In this document: piece by piece, positions 32,947-42,131 of the stretch
Layout of the letters: each line of letters begins with the position of its first letter
Position numbering within the stretch: the first letter of the stretch is position 1
NCBI GenBank assembly: GCA_937934645.1
Contig: CALGYZ010000069.1
Location: forward strand, 1 to 49,784
Direction of reading: 5' to 3'
DNA from: an uncultured Bacillaceae bacterium
Lineage (GTDB): Bacteria > Bacillota > Bacilli > Bacillales > Caldibacillaceae
DNA: 49,784 nucleotides
Position numbers and translations under genes: made by a program
Notes under the pieces: generated by a model
Told to the model about the DNA's origin: nothing
The model's database searches: none
What the model saw: only the letters and a program-made list of their open reading frames with translations

Positions 32947-32976
32947 AAAAGACTGACCAAAAAACGGTCAGTCTTA
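32947..32976 (-). terminator. Terminator of the NlpC/P60 gene
   Basis: AAGACTGACC (32949-32958) pairs with GGTCAGTCTT (32966-32975). The minus strand reads into TTTTTTG directly after the stop of the hydrolase gene. Confidence 0.8.
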
Positions 32977-34230
32977 TTATTGAATGATTCTTCTTACATG
33001 GCCTTTAAATGTGCTCTTCCAGTAACTGCTGTTCATGCTGGCAATTGCCACTCCGGTTGAGCTTTGCGAACCGATGAAACGTCCGCCTCCCAAATAAATG
33101 CCAACATGTCCGTTCTTTTTATACGTATCGAAGAACACAAGATCTCCCGGACGCATTTCGCTCGGTGAAACCCTGGTTCCTTGCGTGCTCAGTTCAGAGG
33201 TGGATCTTCCTACGGAAATGCCAGCTTGTCTAAAGGCCCATTGTACAAAACCGGAGCAGTCGAAACGGCCGTTCGCTGGATCCTGTGCACCAAAAACATA
33301 GGTAGAATTGCCAATAAAGCGGTTACCGACAGTGGTTACGATGCTGACTGCATTTCCTCCTTTTACCGGTGCAGAATTATAAGATGATTTGGATTTTTTC
33401 TGCTTGGCTTTTGTTCCACTGTTTACAGATCTTTCGTTTGAACCAGATTGTACGTTTTGCCGGTTATTTACTGTATGATTATTGGCAATTGTTTCGTTTG
33501 TGGAAATAGTACTATCGTTCCTTGACTGATTGAGATTTTCACTTTGTGTAGCTGTATTTTCCCTTTCAACAACAATTGGTGATTGTTCGAGAGCCAGTTT
33601 TTCTCTCAATAATTGTTGTTCCTCTTCTGAAAGTTGTGCAATTAACTTTTCGGCATGTTCTTTTTGTTCTTTAATTTGAGCCTGCATGCCGTCCAGTTCA
33701 ACTTTCATCTCTTTCAATTTACTTAATTCTTCTTTTGTAGCCTTTTCTGTTTTTTCAACTTGTTGCTGATCTTTTTTCTGTTCTTCAATTAATTCCTGAT
33801 CTGCTGTCGTTAATGTAGCGATGGCGTCAATACGGCTGATGAAATCTTCAAAGCTTTTTGCGCCGAGAAGAACATCGATGTAATTGATTTTACCGCCGCT
33901 GGCCTGCATTAAGCGGAGACGGTTTTTAATTTGTTCTTCTCTTTTCTCCATTTTTTCCTGGAGTTCTTTTTTCTTCTCTTTTAATTCTTTAATCTTTTTA
34001 TTTTTTTCTTTTATCTGTTTTTCCGTACCGGCAATAACTTTCTCGTTTTCTTTTATGGCGTTATGTAATCTTTCAATTTCTTTTTTTACTTTCTCTTGCT
34101 CTTTTTTGTTTTCTACGATTTTGCTTTCAATCGCTGAGGGTGTATCTGCATACGCAGGAACACTGGAGAAAACCCCCATTCCAAGTACAAAAGATGCACT
34201 CAGAACTTTTAACGGCTTCTTCACTTCCAA
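32977..34230 (-). CDS. Secreted NlpC/P60 peptidoglycan hydrolase, CwlO-like
   Basis: The 417-residue exported protein has a signal peptide ending in VPAYA-DTP (about 1-28). Two long coiled coils follow (about 35-215), then a Ser/Asn/Thr-rich linker and a C-terminal NlpC/P60 domain with Cys near 324 in FDCSGFVQWAF, GDLVFFDT and His in GHVGIYLGGG. This is the layout of CwlO, the DL-endopeptidase needed for cell elongation and activated by FtsEX in B. subtilis. The start is TTG with AAAGGTG upstream, or GTG two codons later. A WalR box upstream strengthens the CwlO assignment, since cwlO belongs to the WalRK regulon. Confidence 0.88.
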   Translation of the reverse strand: MEVKKPLKVLSASFVLGMGVFSSVPAYADTPSAIESKIVENKKEQEKVKKEIERLHNAIKENEKVIAGTEKQIKEKNKKIKELKEKKKELQEKMEKREEQIKNRLRLMQASGGKINYIDVLLGAKSFEDFISRIDAIATLTTADQELIEEQKKDQQQVEKTEKATKEELSKLKEMKVELDGMQAQIKEQKEHAEKLIAQLSEEEQQLLREKLALEQSPIVVERENTATQSENLNQSRNDSTISTNETIANNHTVNNRQNVQSGSNERSVNSGTKAKQKKSKSSYNSAPVKGGNAVSIVTTVGNRFIGNSTYVFGAQDPANGRFDCSGFVQWAFRQAGISVGRSTSELSTQGTRVSPSEMRPGDLVFFDTYKKNGHVGIYLGGGRFIGSQSSTGVAIASMNSSYWKSTFKGHVRRIIQ

Positions 34231-34303
34231 TTCACACCTTTATTTATTGTCGATTTCTGACTCCTATTGTATAGGAACCGGTTTTCAGTCCATTTACTAG
34301 AAT

Positions 34304-34320
34304 ATTACATTTATATTACA
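34304..34320 (-). promoter_or_regulatory. WalR (YycF) box
   Basis: On the minus strand TGTAAT-ATAAA-TGTAAT is a perfect match to the WalR direct repeat TGTWAH-N5-TGTWAH. It lies 74 bases before the CwlO-like gene. A TATACA -10 candidate follows with a poor -35 box, as expected for an activated promoter. Confidence 0.7.
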
Positions 34321-34403
34321 AATGTTGTATCTATTATAAAATAATATCTTTTTTGATCTTTAACGAAATTGACGTAATTTTATATTCTATTATTTTCTGC
34401 AAT

Positions 34404-34430
34404 AAAAACCCGGTTTTCACCGGGTTTTTT
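34404..34430 (-). terminator. Terminator of the aspartokinase gene
   Basis: CCCGG (34409-34413) and CCGGG (34420-34424) form a short GC stem extended by A-T pairs, flanked by A- and T-runs, so it works in both directions. It follows the aspartokinase stop on the minus strand. Confidence 0.75.
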
Positions 34431-34456
34431 CAATTATTTATTAAAAAATATCCACA

Positions 34457-35812
34457 TTATTTCATAAAAAATTCTTCATATAATGCCTGAACAGCTTTCT
34501 TCTCATCGGATTCTTTAATTCCGAACATCATGCTTACTTCCGATGATCCCTGGTTGATCATCAAAATATTGATTCCTTTGTTAGCAAGGGCTGTTGCTGC
34601 ACGGGACATCGTACCGACAGTCTGGCGCATTCCGACACCGACGATCATGATGAGTGCTATATTCCGTTCAATGAATACTTCATCCGGATACAGCTCGGAT
34701 TTAATCCGTTCGATTACCATTTTTTCCGTATACTCATCCATCTGATCCTGCCGCAAAATGACGGAAATATCATCGATTCCCGACGGAGTATGTTCATAAG
34801 ACAAGTTGAAATCTTCTAAAATTTGTAACAATCTGCGGCCGAATCCGACTTCCCTGTTCATTAAATATTTGTTTACATAAATGTTGCAGAAGCCTTGATC
34901 ACTGGCAATTCCGACAACCGGGCCGTTATTTTTTTCCCGCTGATGGACGATTTTTGTTCCCGGATGGTCCGGATTGTTCGTGTTCTTAATATTAACGGCA
35001 ATTCCTGCACGGATGGCCGGAATCAGGGCCTCATCATGGAATACTCCGAATCCGCCGTAGGACAATTCCCGCATTTCTTTATAGGTTAATTCCTTGATTT
35101 CCTTCGGCTCAGGTACAAAATTCGGGTTAACGGAATATACGCCGTTTACATCGGTAAAGTTTTCATAAAGTTCGGCCTTGATCCCGCTGGCCAGGATCGA
35201 ACCGGTTATATCTGAACCGCCCCGGGAGAATGTAACAACTTTTCCCTCTTTTGAATAACCGAAAAATCCGGGAAAAATTAACACACCGGAACGGTCACGC
35301 AGTTTTTTTAAATGATCATAGGACTCCGGCAGTACTTGGGCATTTCCTGGTTCATCCGTAACGTATAATCCTGCCTCTTTCGGATTTACGTAATGGGCTT
35401 CCACACCCCGGGATGAAAAATATTCGGCTATTAACTTGGCGTTATTATCTTCCCCGCTCGCTTTTACCGCGTCCATGAACCGTGCCGGATCTGACTTATC
35501 TCCGTGCAATATTTCTTGTAAATCTGCCGCAATCCGATCCACAATGCCGTTGGATAAGTTCAATTCATCGGCGATTGCTTTGTACCGGTCAACGACGGCC
35601 TGAAATGCTTCTTCTTTTCCGGCACTGTTATTTATATATTTTTCACCGCAGGAAATTAAAAGGTCGGTAACCTTTATGTCATCCTTATATCTTTTCCCCG
35701 GTGCGGATGCGACGACAACTTTGCGTTTCGGATCGCTTGTTACGATTTCAAAAACTTTCTTAATTTGTTCACCTGATGCCACAGATGAACCGCCAAATTT
35801 TACAACCTTCAT
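34457..35812 (-). CDS. Aspartate kinase, YclM/ThrD type
   Basis: The 451-residue enzyme phosphorylates aspartate, the first step to lysine, threonine and methionine. The N-terminal KVVKFGGSSVASGEQIKKV, the aspartate site FSRGGSDITGSILASG and two C-terminal ACT domains (AIMIVGVGMRQTVGTMSRA in the second) are complete. The sequence follows B. subtilis YclM (aspartokinase III) closely, including SAPGKRYKDDIKVTDLL. A strong promoter lies upstream and there is no lysine riboswitch in the short leader, which agrees with a non-lysine-controlled isozyme. The ATG follows GGGGGA. Confidence 0.93.
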   Translation of the reverse strand: MKVVKFGGSSVASGEQIKKVFEIVTSDPKRKVVVASAPGKRYKDDIKVTDLLISCGEKYINNSAGKEEAFQAVVDRYKAIADELNLSNGIVDRIAADLQEILHGDKSDPARFMDAVKASGEDNNAKLIAEYFSSRGVEAHYVNPKEAGLYVTDEPGNAQVLPESYDHLKKLRDRSGVLIFPGFFGYSKEGKVVTFSRGGSDITGSILASGIKAELYENFTDVNGVYSVNPNFVPEPKEIKELTYKEMRELSYGGFGVFHDEALIPAIRAGIAVNIKNTNNPDHPGTKIVHQREKNNGPVVGIASDQGFCNIYVNKYLMNREVGFGRRLLQILEDFNLSYEHTPSGIDDISVILRQDQMDEYTEKMVIERIKSELYPDEVFIERNIALIMIVGVGMRQTVGTMSRAATALANKGINILMINQGSSEVSMMFGIKESDEKKAVQALYEEFFMK

Positions 35813-35904
35813 TCATACATCCCCCACTGACTTCTGTTGCAAATTTTTGCTATAAACTTAATAATCTCAGAAAATGTGTTACAAATCAATCACTTTTTTA
35901 AGAG

Positions 35905-35933
35905 ATTGTATACTTTTTTAAAAATAATGTCAA
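35905..35933 (-). promoter_or_regulatory. Sigma-A promoter of the aspartokinase gene
   Basis: On the minus strand a perfect TTGACA (plus 35928-35933) and TACAAT (plus 35905-35910) are 17 bases apart. The leader is about 85 bases and shows no riboswitch-like structure. Confidence 0.85.
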
Positions 35934-36192
35934 TTCAAATTAGTTTTTTGAAAAATAATATATTTATATAAAAATAGATATGCCGGATGTATCCGGTTCC
36001 TTTTATTAATATAGATTCGAAATTACATTTTACCACAATTTTTAATTTTTAAAAAAATGATTTTTAATACTTTTCAGATTTTGTGTGGGAATATTGTCAT
36101 ATCACTTTTCCGTAAGAATGAGACAATTCTATTAACTGCTTATCTATTAAAATGGTCAGTCTGTGTGGGGTGGATATGGAGGTAAGGATCTG

Positions 36193-36366
36193 ATGAGCCG
36201 GAAGTTTCCGGAAACCCGGAAGATTCTTTTGGTAATCATCCGCAAAATGTTACCGTTGAAAAATTTGGCCCGGTACCAGCGGATATACTTCATTAATTGT
36301 ACAGACTTACGAAAGTCTGTATGTGTATGTGACGGTTTTCCGGCAGACTGCCCATGCGGTGAATAA
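36193..36366 (+). CDS. Possible small Cys-rich protein
   Basis: An ATG at 36193 opens a 57-codon frame with a basic N-terminal half (MSRKFPETRKILLVIIRKM) and a C-terminal Cys-rich tail: five cysteines in the last 23 residues, ending CVCDGFPADCPCGE. GGAGG lies ten bases upstream and AAGGA four bases upstream. A long plus-strand hairpin with a T-run (36416-36472) would end its transcript. I do not recognise the family and cannot show that it is translated. It may be chance coding in an otherwise non-coding stretch. A 20-base palindrome, ACAGACTT-ACGA-AAGTCTGT (36301-36320), lies inside it. Confidence 0.3.
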   Translation: MSRKFPETRKILLVIIRKMLPLKNLARYQRIYFINCTDLRKSVCVCDGFPADCPCGE

Positions 36367-36415
36367 CTGGACCGGGATTAGGTCAATTGTGCCTGTGATA
36401 TATGCTCAAACAACG

Positions 36416-36472
36416 GTACCCCCTTAAAGGTGAACAGAAGTTTCCTGTCCATCTTATAGGGGGTATTTTTCC
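36416..36472 (+). terminator. Long imperfect hairpin with T-run
   Basis: TACCCCC and GGGGGTA close a stem whose interior also pairs (AAGGTGAACAG with CTGTCCATCTT), followed by TTTTT on plus. No such run follows on minus, so it looks like the end of a plus-strand transcript although no recognised gene precedes it. The stretch 35934-36160 shows no recognised element. Confidence 0.5.
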
Positions 36473-36503
36473 ATTAACATCAACATTTTTAAAAGGATAC
36501 AAA

Positions 36504-37835
36504 TTAATCGGCAAAAAGCCGTTTCTTTTTCCAGCCGCCCCATTTAAAATATGCAAAGGCAAAAAAGCTGCTGATGACAAAGCTGATTCCGATTCCAACG
36601 GCAATTCCGTTTTCCCCTATCATTCCGGAACAAATATTGGTGAGCGGATAGCGTAACAGCCAAAATGAAAGCGTGTTTAGGACGAGCACTTGATACATCG
36701 CCCCGGATGCACGGACAATTCCATTTAAAATAAAGTTAATGCCAAGAAACGGATAAAAGAAAGCTGTAATTTTTAAAAAGCTGGTCCCGAACAAGAGCGC
36801 ATCCTTTTCCTGAATAAACAACATTGTTAAGAATTCTGCCAGAAGAAAAACGATGCTTGCGATCACGAACATGATTGTCAGGTTAAACATCAGCCCGTAT
36901 TTGGCAATATCCCGGACACGGTCCCATTTGTTAGCCCCGATATTTTGCCCGGCCATACTGTTGACCGCTGTTCCGAGAGCCATGGCAGGGATCGTAATTA
37001 AACTGTCAATTCTCTGGGACGCTCCAAAGCCGGCAACCACCGCTGCATCAAAGGAGTTGACCACCGATAACACCGCGGCAATTCCCGCATGGATGACGAG
37101 CATTTGCAGACCTGCGGGAATACCTAATTTCAAAATTAACCAGATTTCTTCTTTTTTCGGAATTTTCGGCAGGGTAAAAGGTGCCAGTTTATGATACAGG
37201 GTATAGATTAATGCCAATAGAAAAGCAGCGCCTTGGGCTATGATTGTTGCATAAGCGGCACCGTGAATTCCCCATTGAAACCCGGCGATAAATAACGGAT
37301 CAAGAACCGCATTCAAAATTACGGCAATAAAGACAAATTTTAACGGGGTTTTGCTGTCGCCCAATGAACGTAAGACGGTGCTGATAAAATTGTATCCCAT
37401 GATAAACAGAATACCGAAAAAGTTAATTTGCAAATAGGCCGTTGCGTCCTGTAACAAGTCTTGCGGCGTATTCATGAAAAGCAAAATTTTTTCGGCAACA
37501 AAATACCCGGCGACACCGGCTGCGATGGACATCGTTGATAACAGCACTACGAAGGCGTTTAGGTAATTTTTCAATCCCTGCTTGTCTTTTTTTCCTTTTT
37601 GCTGGGATAAAATGGTCAATGTTGCATGGTTAATTCCAATGATGAATGCCAATACGGTAACGACGACGGTCGATGCCACCGTGACGGCTCCGAGAGCATC
37701 GGCCCCGAGTAAGTTTCCGATCCATAAGCTGTCAATAAATTGATAGGATACTTGAAGCAAGTTCGTTAACATGATCGGAACGGAAAATACGACAAGTTGT
37801 TTCGTAATATTCCCCTGAGTAAAATCATGTTGCAA
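36504..37835 (-). CDS. MATE-family multidrug efflux transporter
   Basis: The protein of about 443 residues has twelve hydrophobic segments in two homologous halves. It starts near LQHDFTQGNITKQLVVFSVPIMLTNLLQV; SLWIGNLLGADALGAVTVAS is the typical MATE helix 2 region. It uses sodium or proton gradients to export cationic drugs or metabolites. I chose TTG 37835 because GGGAGGGG lies seven bases upstream; the frame opens at 37865. No regulator is adjacent. Confidence 0.88.
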   Translation of the reverse strand: MQHDFTQGNITKQLVVFSVPIMLTNLLQVSYQFIDSLWIGNLLGADALGAVTVASTVVVTVLAFIIGINHATLTILSQQKGKKDKQGLKNYLNAFVVLLSTMSIAAGVAGYFVAEKILLFMNTPQDLLQDATAYLQINFFGILFIMGYNFISTVLRSLGDSKTPLKFVFIAVILNAVLDPLFIAGFQWGIHGAAYATIIAQGAAFLLALIYTLYHKLAPFTLPKIPKKEEIWLILKLGIPAGLQMLVIHAGIAAVLSVVNSFDAAVVAGFGASQRIDSLITIPAMALGTAVNSMAGQNIGANKWDRVRDIAKYGLMFNLTIMFVIASIVFLLAEFLTMLFIQEKDALLFGTSFLKITAFFYPFLGINFILNGIVRASGAMYQVLVLNTLSFWLLRYPLTNICSGMIGENGIAVGIGISFVISSFFAFAYFKWGGWKKKRLFAD

Positions 37836-37948
37836 CCAAAAACCCCTCCCTTTGCCTCCGGACAATATTGTCTGTTTTATCTTCTCATATCATCCGGCTT
37901 TTGCAAAAGATTTTGATTCCCGCATTCGTTTGAGAAGTTTTCATAATA

Positions 37949-37976
37949 AAAAAGCTGCCGTGCGGCAGCTTTTTAA
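37949..37976 (-). terminator. Terminator of the PBP gene
   Basis: AAAAAGCTGCCG (37949-37960) pairs with CGGCAGCTTTTT (37963-37974) around a two-base loop. The minus strand continues into T-rich sequence. Confidence 0.85.
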
Positions 37977-38004
37977 TGTTACGTATGGTTTGACCCAAAC
38001 TTCT

Positions 38005-40014
38005 TTATTTTTTATAACCGGTAAAAATATCTTTAACCGCGCGAACGACAATCCCGCTATCTTCTTTTTCAATTCCTTCCATTGTCATAGCGATGAGCAA
38101 ATCTTTGTCATCCGTGGTGTAGGCCACAAACCAGCCGTTTTCTTTTGCCCGTTTTCCCTGAGCCGTTTTCCCCGCTTCCGCAGTACCGGTTTTTCCAGAT
38201 AAAGGCAAGCCTTTCATATTAGCTAGATGGCCGGTTCCGTCTTGATCCCGGACGACGTGTCGTAAGTATTGATCAATGATGTCCGCATGTTTTTCGGAAA
38301 TAACTTTTTCTTTCCATACCCGGGATTTTTCCTCACTTTTTAACAAAACGGGTTGGATCATATCACCCTTATTTATAAATGCGGTATATCCGCTGGCCAA
38401 ATGAACAATATTAGTTTGCACTTCCCCTTGACCGTATGCAGAGTCGGCCAGTAAAATTTCATCGGACAATTTTCCGTCATTGGAAATTTGCGAAGGCTTG
38501 AGCGGATATGCAAATGGAATTTTTTCCTGAAAACCGAATTCTTTCAAACCGGTGATAAACTGTTTCTCTCCCAGATCCAATGCGGCCATGGCAAAATAAA
38601 TATTATCGGAATAAACTAAAGCATCCTTTAAATTTACCGGTTTACCGGGATCTTTTACCCGCACGACATGATATCCGCCCCAGGAATCATCTTTTTGCCA
38701 TTTTTTCGTCTTTATGTCCATTGTTTTCTCCGGAGTTATCACCCCGTTTTTCAAAGCAACCGCAGCGGTAAAAGGCTTCATGACAGAGCCCGGTGTATGG
38801 GGATATAAAAACCTGTTCAATAAAGGCTTTTCTGGATCTTCTTCAAGCGCCTTTTTCTTTTCGACAGGTAAGAACATATAAAGGTTCGGATCAAAGGACG
38901 GGCTGCTTACCAGGGCCAGTACTTCCCCGGTTTTCGGATTTAATGCGGCGCCGGTGCCCGGTGTACCGTTAAATGTTTTTGACATGAGTTTTTGCAATTC
39001 ACTGTCAATGGTAAGTTCAATACTTTCCCCGTTTTCGACCGGTCTTTCTGCTATGACAGATGTAGTCCCGTCCTCTTTTTCTATATAAATGACGGCGCCG
39101 TTTTCTCCTTTTAATTTTTCTTCAAATAATTGCTCAAGTCCTCTTTTTCCGATCACATCACCGGGCGTGTAATTTTTATTTTTTTCAAGATCATCCGCCG
39201 TTACTTCACCGACATAGCCGATTAAATGGGCGGCTGCTTCTCCCAGCGGATAAACACGCGCCGTTGTTTTTCGCACCTGTACTCCAGGGATGCTTTGTAG
39301 TTTTTCAACTTTGTTCTGTTCTGTATCCGGTAATTTTCCGACCGGTACAAAATAATCCGGCTGAACCCAGTCTACATTGAGCGCTTCATCAATTTTCCCC
39401 TTTGGTATACCGGTGATGCGGACCAATTCCTTTTTTACCTGATTCTCCTGTCCTTCAATCTGACGGGGAATAATGCCAATTTCGTAAACATCCCCGTTAA
39501 CAGCGAGACCTTGACCATTCCGGTCCAATATTTCCCCGCGGCTTGCCGGTGTCATTTCTAATTTGACACGATCCCCAGACTCCATGCCCGGAAAAATAAA
39601 ACCGGGATGCCAATCCACAAGCCATCCGGTTTCATCATTTTTCTCCGTTTTTACCAGTTTCGCCTTCTCTTCAAAAGTTATGGGTCCGGCAATCGTATTC
39701 ATGGATATTTGAAACGGGATGGTTACCGTTTTTGCCCCTTTCTCCGGCTTTTCAAATTCTTGATCTACTGTGATTTTTACATCCTGCACGTGTAAATCGG
39801 TATAAATTTTCTCATACCGTCCCGTAAATTCTTTTTCCTCAGCCAGCTCTTTTGCTTCACCGGTATGCATTTGCCACATGGCGGAAAATTCCTGCTTTTC
39901 CCAGTGCCGGGCATATTGTTCAAAAACCTCTTCCGGCCCGTTTCCTTTGTTACAGCCGGTAAGAAGGATGCTGATAAATGATAGGATAATAAATATGTAT
40001 CTTTTCGATTTCAA
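38005..40014 (-). CDS. pbpC: Class B penicillin-binding protein with MecA-type N-domain (PBP3-like)
   Basis: The 669-residue lipoprotein begins with a signal and lipobox ILLTGC. An NTF2-like MecA N-terminal domain (about 25-145), a PBP dimer domain and a C-terminal transpeptidase follow. The transpeptidase motifs are SVMK near 410, SDN near 470 and KTGT near 608. Length and layout equal B. subtilis PBP3 (PbpC), a relative of staphylococcal PBP2a with low beta-lactam affinity. It cross-links peptidoglycan outside the membrane. The TTG start follows AAGGA. It stands alone with its own terminator. Confidence 0.9.
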   Translation of the reverse strand: MKSKRYIFIILSFISILLTGCNKGNGPEEVFEQYARHWEKQEFSAMWQMHTGEAKELAEEKEFTGRYEKIYTDLHVQDVKITVDQEFEKPEKGAKTVTIPFQISMNTIAGPITFEEKAKLVKTEKNDETGWLVDWHPGFIFPGMESGDRVKLEMTPASRGEILDRNGQGLAVNGDVYEIGIIPRQIEGQENQVKKELVRITGIPKGKIDEALNVDWVQPDYFVPVGKLPDTEQNKVEKLQSIPGVQVRKTTARVYPLGEAAAHLIGYVGEVTADDLEKNKNYTPGDVIGKRGLEQLFEEKLKGENGAVIYIEKEDGTTSVIAERPVENGESIELTIDSELQKLMSKTFNGTPGTGAALNPKTGEVLALVSSPSFDPNLYMFLPVEKKKALEEDPEKPLLNRFLYPHTPGSVMKPFTAAVALKNGVITPEKTMDIKTKKWQKDDSWGGYHVVRVKDPGKPVNLKDALVYSDNIYFAMAALDLGEKQFITGLKEFGFQEKIPFAYPLKPSQISNDGKLSDEILLADSAYGQGEVQTNIVHLASGYTAFINKGDMIQPVLLKSEEKSRVWKEKVISEKHADIIDQYLRHVVRDQDGTGHLANMKGLPLSGKTGTAEAGKTAQGKRAKENGWFVAYTTDDKDLLIAMTMEGIEKEDSGIVVRAVKDIFTGYKK

Positions 40015-40460
40015 ATTCTATTCCTTCCTTTCATAAGTATTTGTGGCCGGACACACAAATCCATTTTGTGAAATAGTAAACTATATAATTATTTTATCTG
40101 AACTAAGACAGATTTTCAGGTGAAAATTTTCATTGTTCTGGTAATCTTTGCAGATCAATCAAGCTACGGTCATCCGGTTGCATTATTTTTGAACAAAGGA
40201 ATGATGGAATACGGTCAAAATGTTACCGAGAAGTGATTTGCTTGGTATTCGGGCAGAGCAGGACTATGCGAATAAAAAATGTTTTGTTGTACAGAAAATC
40301 ACGGAAAAGGCGAAACAAGCGGATGTAATAAGGGAAAGGGATTGATTCATTAATCATCCTCCATGAGTTGTGAGTATTTAGAACGGTTTAAAAATAGCCG
40401 GCTGAACTTTTGGGAAACATGAACGCTTTGTTAATATAATGCCAATCTTTTTGTTCATAA
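40015..40460. other. Intergenic region between pbpC and the opuC operon
   Basis: No gene is recognised. A 41-codon frame from ATG 40220 (MLPRSDLLGIRAEQDYANKK at its start) ends at 40345 and has only a weak ribosome binding site. It could be a gene remnant, but I cannot name a parent family. Confidence 0.35.
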
Positions 40461-40541
40461 AAAGAACTGCCTGTGGACGGTGGTCCCCAAAAGTTAGATT
40501 TTTTACCTCACTTTGGGTGAATGCCGTCCCGGCAGCTCTTT
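40457..40541 (-). terminator. Possible long terminator hairpin of opuC
   Basis: Around the opuCD stop, AAAGAACTGCCTGTGGACGG (40461-40480) pairs imperfectly with CCGTCCCGGCAGCTCTTT. The minus strand then reads CTTTTTATG. The interior holds a second small hairpin. The length is unusual for a terminator. Confidence 0.45.
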
Positions 40542-41205
40542 ACGAAATCCGGGATCGTTTGTTTCTTCTTCCCGGAGTCAGTTTTCTTTCCAGCCACCCC
40601 ATGAATACATCGGCCAAAATGGCCATAATGGCGGTCGGGATGGCACCGGCCAATATAATCGCTGTTCCGTCCGACGTATTCGTTCCTCGGAGAATAATAT
40701 CCCCAAGTCCCCCGGCACCGATGAACGTACCGATCGTTGCAATACCGATGGTGATCACAAGCGCTGTGCGCAATCCGGCCATAATAACCGACAAGGATAA
40801 AGGCAATTCAACCATACGGAGAATTTGCATCCGGGTCATGCCCATTCCCCTGCCAGCTTCCAGTATCGCCGGATCCACATTGCGGATGCCGGTGTATGTG
40901 TTTTTAATAATCGGCAATAAAGAATAAAGGAAAAGAGCAAACACAACGGTATTCGGTCCCAGTCCCATTACGAGCATTAATACAGCAAGCATCGCCAGTG
41001 CCGGGATCGTTTGTATGACGTTTGCCAATGAAATAACCCATGGGCTTAATTTATGGCGATGGGCAATATATATTCCGATTGGAATTCCGACAATGGCACC
41101 GAACAAAACCCCGTAAGCCGACATCAAAAACTGCCGGACAAATTGCTCCCAAACATACCAGGCATTGTTCACATAATAGTAAATTAACTCTTGTGTCAGT
41201 TCCAT
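40540..41205 (-). CDS. opuCD: Osmoprotectant ABC transporter permease OpuCD
   Basis: The 221-residue permease has about five or six membrane helices and the cytoplasmic EAA-type loop EAGRGMGMTRMQILRMVELPL that docks on OpuCA. It ends VFMGWLERKLTPGRR. The ATG shares a base with the opuCC stop codon, so translation is coupled. Together with OpuCB it forms the channel for glycine betaine and related osmolytes. Confidence 0.92.
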   Translation of the reverse strand: MELTQELIYYYVNNAWYVWEQFVRQFLMSAYGVLFGAIVGIPIGIYIAHRHKLSPWVISLANVIQTIPALAMLAVLMLVMGLGPNTVVFALFLYSLLPIIKNTYTGIRNVDPAILEAGRGMGMTRMQILRMVELPLSLSVIMAGLRTALVITIGIATIGTFIGAGGLGDIILRGTNTSDGTAIILAGAIPTAIMAILADVFMGWLERKLTPGRRNKRSRIS

Positions 41206-42128
41206 TATTCCTCATCCTCAAAATAATGATTTTCTTCTAAAAATTCTCTGGCCACCACTGCCGGCTCCCGCATTTTTCCGTCTGCTTCATAATTCATTTT
41301 CTGCATTTTTTCCGTGTTGATCGTCCCCGAAAGCTTCTGTAAAATCTTTTTCAGTTCCGGATGTTGCCGCAATACTTCGTTCCGGGCAACGGGTGAGCAA
41401 TCATACGGCGGAAAGAATTTTTTATCATCTTCCAATATTGTTAAATCAAACGCCGCAATCCGCCCGTCACTGGAATAAGCGAGTACTACATCCATCTCAT
41501 TATTTTTTAACGCCTGGTACACCAAACCGATTTGCATCGGATAAATTTTCGGAAAGTCGAAACCGTATGTTTTTATAAATCCCTGATAACCGTCCCCTTC
41601 CCGGTGAATCCATGAGTTGTCCACACCGAAACGGAGCTCGCTGGCATAAGATTCAAGATCGGAAACTTTTTCCAAATCATATTTTTTTGCCAACTCTTTG
41701 GAAACCGTGAAAGCGTATGTGTTATCAAAGCCGTAAGAATCAAACCATGTCTGATCCCACCGTTTGGCGAATTCCCTCTGGACAATCTCCATCGCCAGTT
41801 CCGGATCCTTCACCGGTTCCATACCGAGTGCACCGGCAAGGTCGGTTCCCGTATAACGGGTTGACGTAATATCCAACTGTTTATCAAGCATGGCTTGATG
41901 CTGGACAATGGAAGAACCCAGATTACCAACGATGACGACTTCCAGATCCGTATAATGTTCAATCATTTGTTTCACAATCTGGCCCATGATTTGGGATTCC
42001 GTCGTATTGATGGTTCCGATCCGGATCGTGTTTTCAGGTGTTCCGCTCAACCCAGGAAGCGAACATGCATTCAGGATCATTAACAAAAACAGACAAAAAG
42101 GAAAAATGAATTTTTTTCGAAACAACAA
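41205..42128 (-). CDS. opuCC: Osmoprotectant-binding lipoprotein OpuCC
   Basis: The 307-residue lipoprotein has a signal peptide with lipobox ILNAC and then IRIGTINTTESQIMGQI. VGNLGSSIVQHQAML and TSTRYTGTDLAG form part of the ligand cage. The Thr after YTG is, from memory, the OpuCC-like state, where the choline-specific OpuBC has Asp, so a broad osmolyte range is more likely than choline only. It is anchored on the outer face and delivers ligand to OpuCB/OpuCD. Confidence 0.92.
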   Translation of the reverse strand: MLFRKKFIFPFCLFLLMILNACSLPGLSGTPENTIRIGTINTTESQIMGQIVKQMIEHYTDLEVVIVGNLGSSIVQHQAMLDKQLDITSTRYTGTDLAGALGMEPVKDPELAMEIVQREFAKRWDQTWFDSYGFDNTYAFTVSKELAKKYDLEKVSDLESYASELRFGVDNSWIHREGDGYQGFIKTYGFDFPKIYPMQIGLVYQALKNNEMDVVLAYSSDGRIAAFDLTILEDDKKFFPPYDCSPVARNEVLRQHPELKKILQKLSGTINTEKMQKMNYEADGKMREPAVVAREFLEENHYFEDEE

Positions 42129-42131
42129 TGA

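Noticed and set aside
35813..35900. Lysine riboswitch before the aspartokinase
   Set aside because: The leader is only about 85 bases and lacks the conserved L-box blocks. The enzyme resembles YclM rather than lysine-controlled LysC.
36121..36480. Known riboswitch, RNase P RNA, tmRNA or ZTP element
   Set aside because: I compared the conserved cores from memory and none matched in order and spacing. Only the hairpins remain.
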